In this document: piece after piece, positions 59,386-64,000 of the stretch
Layout of the letters: each line of letters begins with the position of its first letter
How positions within the stretch are numbered: the first letter of the stretch is position 1
Assembly (NCBI GenBank): GCA_947479455.1
Contig: CANJZE010000012.1
Coordinates: 1-64,000, forward strand
Length of the DNA stretch: 64,000 bases
Direction: 5' to 3'
From: Bacteroidota bacterium
Lineage (GTDB): Bacteria > Bacteroidota > Bacteroidia > Chitinophagales > LD1
Notes under the pieces: model-generated
What the model was told of the DNA's origin: nothing
What the model saw: the letters and a program-made list of their open reading frames with translations, nothing else
Database searches by the model: none
Translations under genes and position numbers: made by a program

Positions 59386-60600
59386 ATGACCGAACTTAAA
59401 GTGCCCTCAGTAGCCGAATCAATAACCGAAGTAACACTATCGCGTTTCTTAGTAAAGGATGGCGATTATGTGGAACTCGACCAGCCCATTTGTGAATTAG
59501 AAACAGATAAAGCATCGCAGGAAATTCCAGCAAACGTTGCCGGAGTGGTTAAGTTTGTGGCGAAGGAAGGCGATGATTTGAAGGTGGGTGCAGTGATTTG
59601 CAACATTGACGAGAAAGCAACCCCTCCTAACCTCCCCGAAGGGGAGGAAAAAATACAGCCTCCGATTAACAAGAAAACTGAAATAAAAAAAGAACAAACT
59701 CAAGCCCCCTTCGGGGGTCTGGGGGCGGTTACTCCTATCGCTAAAAAAATTTTAGAAGAAGGCGCGGTGAAGATTACCGAAGTAAAAGGAAGTGGGGCAG
59801 GAGGAAAGATTACCAAGGATGATGCGCTAAAAGCGGTTCGTGCAAAAGCGGGTTTGCCAGCGCGTGAAGCATTTGGCAGAGGTGAACGCAGAGAAAAGAT
59901 GAGCCGTCTGCGCAAAACGATTGCCGAGCGATTGGTTTACTCGAAGAACTCCACCGCCATGCTCACTACGTTCAACGAAGTGGATATGACTGCTATCAAT
60001 AAAATTCGCGAGAAGTATGGCGATACCTTCAAAAAGAAGAATGAAGTATCGCTCGGTATGATGAGCTTTTTTGCGAAAGCGGTTTGCAATGCCTTGGAAA
60101 AATTTCCTGCGGTGAATTCTTCGATTGAAGAGAACGAAATTATTTATCACGACTATGCCGATATTTCTATTGCGGTTTCTACACCAAAAGGTTTGGTGGT
60201 GCCAGTGATTAGAAATGCAGAATCGCTTTCGTTAGTTGATATTGAAAAGAAAGTAAAAGAACTCGCCATTAAAGGCCGCGATGGTTTGCTGACGATGGAA
60301 GATATGACCGGTGGAACGTTTACTATTTCAAACGGTGGTGTGTTTGGCTCGCTGATGTCAACACCTATTATCAATCCTCCGCAAACGGCAATTCTTGGTA
60401 TGCATAAAGTACAAGACAGACCAGTGGTGATTGACGGAAACATAGTTGCCCGCCCTATGATGTATGTGGCGCTTTCTTACGACCACCGCATTATTGATGG
60501 TAAAGAATCGGTAAGTTTCTTAGTTGCCGTTAAGGACTTCTTAGAAAATCCGCACAAACTTTTATTGGGTGCTGACCCGGTGGAGTTGTTGTTGGGCTAA
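59386..60600 (+). CDS. sucB: Dihydrolipoyllysine succinyltransferase, E2 of 2-oxoglutarate dehydrogenase
   Basis: A 404-residue E2 that moves the succinyl group to CoA. The lipoyl domain (1-76) carries ETDKASQEI with lipoyl Lys42. A linker (about 77-115) is encoded partly by palindromic repeats: [14 protein letters not shown] (59621-59647) and APFGGLGAV (59704-59727). The E3-binding domain ([16 protein letters not shown]) follows, then the catalytic domain with His367 in SYDHRIIDG. It forms the core of the complex with SucA. The start ATG at 59386 follows the MITE-like spacer by 11 bases. It converges on parE (six bases apart). Confidence 0.95.
   Translation: MTELKVPSVAESITEVTLSRFLVKDGDYVELDQPICELETDKASQEIPANVAGVVKFVAKEGDDLKVGAVICNIDEKATPPNLPEGEEKIQPPINKKTEIKKEQTQAPFGGLGAVTPIAKKILEEGAVKITEVKGSGAGGKITKDDALKAVRAKAGLPAREAFGRGERREKMSRLRKTIAERLVYSKNSTAMLTTFNEVDMTAINKIREKYGDTFKKKNEVSLGMMSFFAKAVCNALEKFPAVNSSIEENEIIYHDYADISIAVSTPKGLVVPVIRNAESLSLVDIEKKVKELAIKGRDGLLTMEDMTGGTFTISNGGVFGSLMSTPIINPPQTAILGMHKVQDRPVVIDGNIVARPMMYVALSYDHRIIDGKESVSFLVAVKDFLENPHKLLLGADPVELLLG
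59621..59727. repeat. GC-rich palindromic repeats within sucB linker codons
   Basis: A 27-base unit at 59621-59647 contains CCTCCCC-GAA-GGGGAGG; a second unit at 59704-59727 reads GCCCCCTTCGGGGGTCTG and GGGGGC. Both are in frame and code for proline- and glycine-rich linker, consistent with insertions tolerated in a flexible hinge. Confidence 0.7.
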
Positions 60601-60606
60601 GAAAAA

Positions 60607-62499
60607 TTAGGCAGCTTCTACCAACTCTGCTATAGCTTCTACTTCATCCTTATCGAAACGAAGATTTTCGATAATGAACTTTTGGCGGTCTTCGGTATTT
60701 TTACCCATGTAGTATTCGAGCAGCTTTTCAATTTTTATTTTGTCTTCCATTATCACCGGGCTCACGCGCATATCTTCTCCAATAAAACCATCAAACTCTT
60801 CGGGCGAAATTTCACCCAATCCTTTGAAGCGAGTTATCTCCGGATTTCCTTTCAACTCTTTTACAGCTGCGCGTTTCTCCTCTTCGTTGTAGCAGTAAAT
60901 TGTTTTCTGTTTGTTGCGCACACGGAAGAGAGGAGTTTCTAAAATTTTTACGTGACCGTTACGAACTGTATCAGGAAAAAACTGTAAGAAAAAAGTAAGC
61001 AACAGCAAACGAATGTGCATACCATCCACATCGGCATCCGTAGCTATTACAATGTTGTGATAACGCAAATCGTCCATTGAATCTTCAATGTTAAGCGCGT
61101 GTTGCAGCAGGTTGAATTCTTCGTTTTCGTAAACGACTTTCTTGGTCATGCCAAAACTATTCAACGGTTTACCGCGCAGTGAAAACACTGCCTGCAAATC
61201 AGGATTACGCGATTTTGTCAATGAGCCGCTGGCAGAATCTCCTTCGGTAATGAATAGGGTAGTGCGCAACTTTTGTTCGTCTTCTATTTTGCCACCATCG
61301 TTTAAATGGTGACGACAATCGCGCAGTTTTTTATTGTGAATGTTTGCCTTCTTGGCGCGTTCGTTGGCCAATTTCTTGATGCCCGCAATTTCTTTTCGCT
61401 CGCGCTCGCTTTGCAAAATTCTTTTGAGCAATGCTTCGGCAGTGGCTGAATTTTTATGCAAAAAATTATCCAAATGCTCTTTTACAAAATCTCCTACAAA
61501 CTGTTTCATGGTGCGTTCTTCGCCATGAAGTTTATCGGTTCCTAATCGCGTTTTAGTTTGCGATTCAAAAACGGGTTCCTGAATACGAACCGAAATAGCG
61601 GCAGCAATAGCTTCGCGAATATCTACGGTGTCAAAATCTTTTTTATAAAACTCGCGTACCGTTTTTACCACCGACTCACGAAAAGCCTGCAAGTGTGTTC
61701 CACCTAAAATGGTGTACTGACCATTCACAAAACTGTAATACTCCTCACCATAATGGTGATTGTGTGTCATTGCAATTTCAAGGTCTTCACCCATCAAGTG
61801 AATGATAGGGTAGCAAAGGTTCTCTACATCTTTTTTGCGCGAGAGCAAATCGTGCAAACCGTTTTGCGAAATATATTTTTGGCCGTTGTAATAAAACGCA
61901 AGACCGGTGTTGAGGTAAGTATAATTCTGCACCATCTGCTCCACATACTCATGCAAGTAGTGGTAGTTTTTAAAAATTTTATTGTCGGGCAAAAACTCAA
62001 TGTAAGTTCCGTTTGGCTCATCGGTTTTTTCGAGCTTGTGGTCTTTCATCAATTTACCACACTCAAAATCGGCAGTTTTCTTTTGCCCTTCGCGAACGGC
62101 CGATGCTTTGAAAAACGCAGATAACGCATTCACTGCTTTTGTACCCACACCATTCAATCCGACAGACTTCTTAAACGCCTTCGAATCAAACTTTGCTCCG
62201 GTGTTTACCTGCGAAACACAATCCACTAATTTGCCGAGGGGAATTCCCCGGCCGTAATCGCGCACGGTAACTTTTTCTTTGGTAACCGTGATGTCCACTT
62301 TTTTTCCGTAACCCATTTGGTATTCGTCAATGCAGTTATCAATGACCTCTTTTAGCAAAATATAAATACCATCATCCATTGACGAGCCATCGCCCGTTTT
62401 ACCTATGTACATTCCCGGTCGAATGCGGATGTGCTCTAACCAGTCGAGGGTTTTTACTTCGTCTTCGGTATAGCGCGCTTCTACTATTTCTTTTGCCAT
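60607..62499 (-). CDS. parE: DNA topoisomerase IV subunit B
   Basis: A 630-residue type IIA topoisomerase ATPase subunit. The GHKL ATP site ([37 protein letters not shown]), the transducer region and the TOPRIM motif ([18 protein letters not shown], with [15 protein letters not shown]) are intact. The N-terminal [20 protein letters not shown] points to ParE rather than GyrB, as does the length. With ParC it decatenates replicated chromosomes; parC is not in the window. Promoter-like boxes lie at 62562-62592. Converges on sucB with a six-base gap. Confidence 0.93.
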   Translation of the reverse strand: MAKEIVEARYTEDEVKTLDWLEHIRIRPGMYIGKTGDGSSMDDGIYILLKEVIDNCIDEYQMGYGKKVDITVTKEKVTVRDYGRGIPLGKLVDCVSQVNTGAKFDSKAFKKSVGLNGVGTKAVNALSAFFKASAVREGQKKTADFECGKLMKDHKLEKTDEPNGTYIEFLPDNKIFKNYHYLHEYVEQMVQNYTYLNTGLAFYYNGQKYISQNGLHDLLSRKKDVENLCYPIIHLMGEDLEIAMTHNHHYGEEYYSFVNGQYTILGGTHLQAFRESVVKTVREFYKKDFDTVDIREAIAAAISVRIQEPVFESQTKTRLGTDKLHGEERTMKQFVGDFVKEHLDNFLHKNSATAEALLKRILQSERERKEIAGIKKLANERAKKANIHNKKLRDCRHHLNDGGKIEDEQKLRTTLFITEGDSASGSLTKSRNPDLQAVFSLRGKPLNSFGMTKKVVYENEEFNLLQHALNIEDSMDDLRYHNIVIATDADVDGMHIRLLLLTFFLQFFPDTVRNGHVKILETPLFRVRNKQKTIYCYNEEEKRAAVKELKGNPEITRFKGLGEISPEEFDGFIGEDMRVSPVIMEDKIKIEKLLEYYMGKNTEDRQKFIIENLRFDKDEVEAIAELVEAA

Positions 62500-62521
62500 T
62501 ATGTGGTGTATTTTGTATTTA

Positions 62522-62546
62522 AGTCCCCTTCGGGGATTTAGGGGCT
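62522..62546. repeat. GC-rich palindromic repeat upstream of parE
   Basis: AGTCCCCTTCGGGGATTTAG followed by GGGCT (62522-62546) resembles the arms of the sucA-sucB element and the sucB linker units. It lies in the parE leader. Confidence 0.65.
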
Positions 62547-62561
62547 GAATTTAGCGAGGCG

Positions 62562-62592
62562 CGAATGTAGAATTGCGTTACTAATCAACAAG
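62562..62592 (-). promoter_or_regulatory. Promoter-like boxes upstream of parE
   Basis: Minus strand CTTG (62589-62592), 19 bases, TACATTCG (62562-62569), near TTTG / TAnnTTTG. The parE start is 62 bases downstream, beyond the palindromic repeat. Confidence 0.4.
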
Positions 62593-62652
62593 TGAACTTT
62601 GTTGATAAAAAAGAGGACAATAGGAAAATACAATAGAGTAAAAAAGCAAACA

Positions 62653-63792
62653 TTAATTTGCAAGTAACTGCAATACTTCTCCAGTTAATTCGCGCACATA
62701 TTGCGAATTGTCTTCACTAGTTTTGGGCAAATCTTTAGTGCCAAGTCGCACTATCACCAAATTATATTCCGGAACAGTAATGATGTACTGACCGCAAAAG
62801 CCCCATTGGTAAAAAACTTTTGTTCCCATCGAGTTTTCGAGCCAGAATGAATAGCCGTAGATAGGCGCTAGGGCGGGTGAAGTTGCCAATTGCACAAATG
62901 TAGAATCAAGAATTTGTGCTCCGTTAAAATTACCTTGATGCAACATCAGTTTTCCGAAGTGCGCAAAATCGCGAGCATTCGAATTGAAACAGCAATAGGC
63001 CAATTCCGTTCCATCATCATCGGTATGCCAGGTAGCTCCGTGCTTGGTTTGCATTGGTTTCCAAAGCCATTCTGAAGCAAGTTCAGCAAGTGATTTTCCG
63101 GTGGCTTGCATCAAGCACATGGCAAGCAGTTCAGTCGAACCACTTTGATAAATAAACTTCTTTCCCGGTTCATCTTTTATAGGAAGCGTGAGCATGACAT
63201 TGCGCACGTGATTGCCATAATATGTTTTTGCAGTAATGGTCCAGGGATTAGCGTAATCCTCATTCCAATCTAAACCCGAACTCATGGTACTGAGATGCCA
63301 AAGTTCCAATTCATCGGCATATTTGCCTGTAAGTTCCGGCAAAATAGTTTTTACCTTTTGATGCCAGCCGCTGAATACATTTTTTTGAACAGCAACTTGA
63401 GCCAGCATGGTCGTAATACTTTTTGCCATTGAAAAAGAATTAGTTCCGGCATCTTCTGCGTTTCGATCAACATAATGTTCGTGAAGAACACTGTCGTTAT
63501 GAATTACTAAAAAAGCAACGGTGCCCGTTTCGTCTAACACCTTTTGTAATTTTTCGGGCAACAATTGCTTATTGAAATCAGCACTTGCCGGAAAATCCCA
63601 AGGCGTGCTTGATGGTTCAATTCGATGCGTTTTAAAATGTTTTGCATCGTCAATAGTGGCTGAAGTTTCTCCGTGCAGATAAGTTGCCCAAAGCGCTTTG
63701 AATAAATATTCATCGCCCCTAATTTTAGTGATTACAAAAAGCGCAATCACAATTACTGCAATACCAATAAAAAATTTTGAAGATTTTTTCAT
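62653..63792 (-). CDS. Class C beta-lactamase-like serine hydrolase, membrane-anchored
   Basis: A 379-residue protein with an N-terminal membrane helix (about 7-24, FIGIAVIVIALFVITKI) and a beta-lactamase/DD-peptidase-like fold: catalytic SMAK (SxxK) in NSFSMAKSITTMLAQ, a Tyr-Gln-Ser motif (FIYQSGSTELLA) in the second position and WGFCGQYII near the third motif site. It is an esterase or peptidase of the AmpC/EstB group; whether it acts on beta-lactams is not shown. Anchored in the periplasm. It lies 41 bases downstream of a tiny membrane-protein gene in the same direction. Confidence 0.82.
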   Translation of the reverse strand: MKKSSKFFIGIAVIVIALFVITKIRGDEYLFKALWATYLHGETSATIDDAKHFKTHRIEPSSTPWDFPASADFNKQLLPEKLQKVLDETGTVAFLVIHNDSVLHEHYVDRNAEDAGTNSFSMAKSITTMLAQVAVQKNVFSGWHQKVKTILPELTGKYADELELWHLSTMSSGLDWNEDYANPWTITAKTYYGNHVRNVMLTLPIKDEPGKKFIYQSGSTELLAMCLMQATGKSLAELASEWLWKPMQTKHGATWHTDDDGTELAYCCFNSNARDFAHFGKLMLHQGNFNGAQILDSTFVQLATSPALAPIYGYSFWLENSMGTKVFYQWGFCGQYIITVPEYNLVIVRLGTKDLPKTSEDNSQYVRELTGEVLQLLAN

Positions 63793-63833
63793 TTGTGTAA
63801 ATTGATGAACAAATCAAATCAAATGCTTTTTAC

Positions 63834-63977
63834 CTAATCTTTTGCTGAATAGTAAGCTACAGCAGCAATACCAATCCAAACCAATCCTTTGATGAGGAAG
63901 AAAAAAAAGCCGGCAACTCCCATCCGCTTCAACCAAAGTTTTACTTTACTTTCCCCTGATGTTTGTTCGTTGTTCAT
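63834..63977 (-). CDS. Small single-helix membrane protein (47 residues)
   Basis: The minus strand has an ATG at 63977 and a TAG at 63834-63836. The 47-residue product has a charged start (MNNEQTSGESKVKLWLKRMG), then a hydrophobic stretch (VAGFFFFLIKGLVWIGIAAV) and a short YYSAKD end. Small proteins with this layout (a basic region, G-x-x-x-F-F-F-L-x-K-G-L-x-W) recur in Bacteroidota, without known function. It lies 41 bases before the serine hydrolase gene and may be co-transcribed. Bases 63978-64000 hold no visible gene. Confidence 0.6.
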   Translation of the reverse strand: MNNEQTSGESKVKLWLKRMGVAGFFFFLIKGLVWIGIAAVAYYSAKD

Positions 63978-64000
63978 CGTGATAAAACGTTGTAAGTTTT

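Noticed and set aside
1-64000. CRISPR array, tRNA or rRNA genes
   Set aside because: No regularly spaced identical repeats with unique spacers and no cloverleaf or rRNA-like region was seen; the 7-base repeats have no spacers.

Overview
The window is about 40% GC and reads as a chromosomal segment of a free-living Bacteroidota. Support comes from several directions: type IX secretion system (T9SS) cargo with both type A and type B C-terminal sorting domains, SprB-type repeats, Omp28-like and TonB-dependent outer-membrane proteins, promoter-like TTTG / TAnnTTTG boxes, weak Shine-Dalgarno sequences, and HIGG-type GltX. Class and family cannot be fixed from this piece. No tRNA, rRNA or CRISPR array was seen. 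No gene-free stretch exceeds 300 bases.

Layout. 1-385: the 5' end of an IS256-family element that has cut a secreted leucine-rich-repeat-type gene. 512-970: intact type II toxin-antitoxin pair. 975-4626: polysaccharide ABC exporter (Wzm/Wzt type) with two methyltransferases in one overlapping operon. 4716-6329: pckA. 6510-12174: small secreted protein and a 1750-residue T9SS adhesin-like protein with a glycine-rich domain. 12274-12740: second toxin-antitoxin locus whose toxin has one in-frame stop. 12807-19815: housekeeping and small genes (DUF423, MarR, RlmI-like methyltransferase, FtsB-like, HhH protein, transglutaminase, Cys-rich membrane protein, thioesterase, YrdC). 19867-25560: TonB receptor and a lectin/PKD/SprB surface protein. 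25653-28311: CDGSH protein, acs, DUF2442/DUF4160 pair. 28365-34641: large outer-membrane barrel protein, stand-alone B12-binding subunit, hyperacidic protein, gltX. 34730-41936: NodB deacetylase, GlcNAc-kinase family, PhoD, MFS, miaA, cca.

42057-46885 is a tightly overlapping four-gene operon (FAD oxidoreductase, C45 acyltransferase, AcpS, PaaK-like ligase) that looks like a detached piece of a specialised lipid or aryl-polyene pathway and is the best candidate for an undescribed system. 46917-49769: cytochrome c fusion, OsmC, M1 peptidase. 49937-55341: metallophosphoesterase and three T9SS cargo genes. 55419-63977: radC, rpsT, sucA-sucB, parE, a class C beta-lactamase-like hydrolase and a 47-residue membrane protein.

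Two genome-scale patterns run through the window. Degenerate tandem repeats with a 7-base period recur at eight or more loci, between genes and inside coding ends and signal peptides. Palindromic GC-rich repeats sit at 3' gene ends and, in sucB, within the reading frame. Functional statements come from family knowledge and visible motifs; no database search was run.
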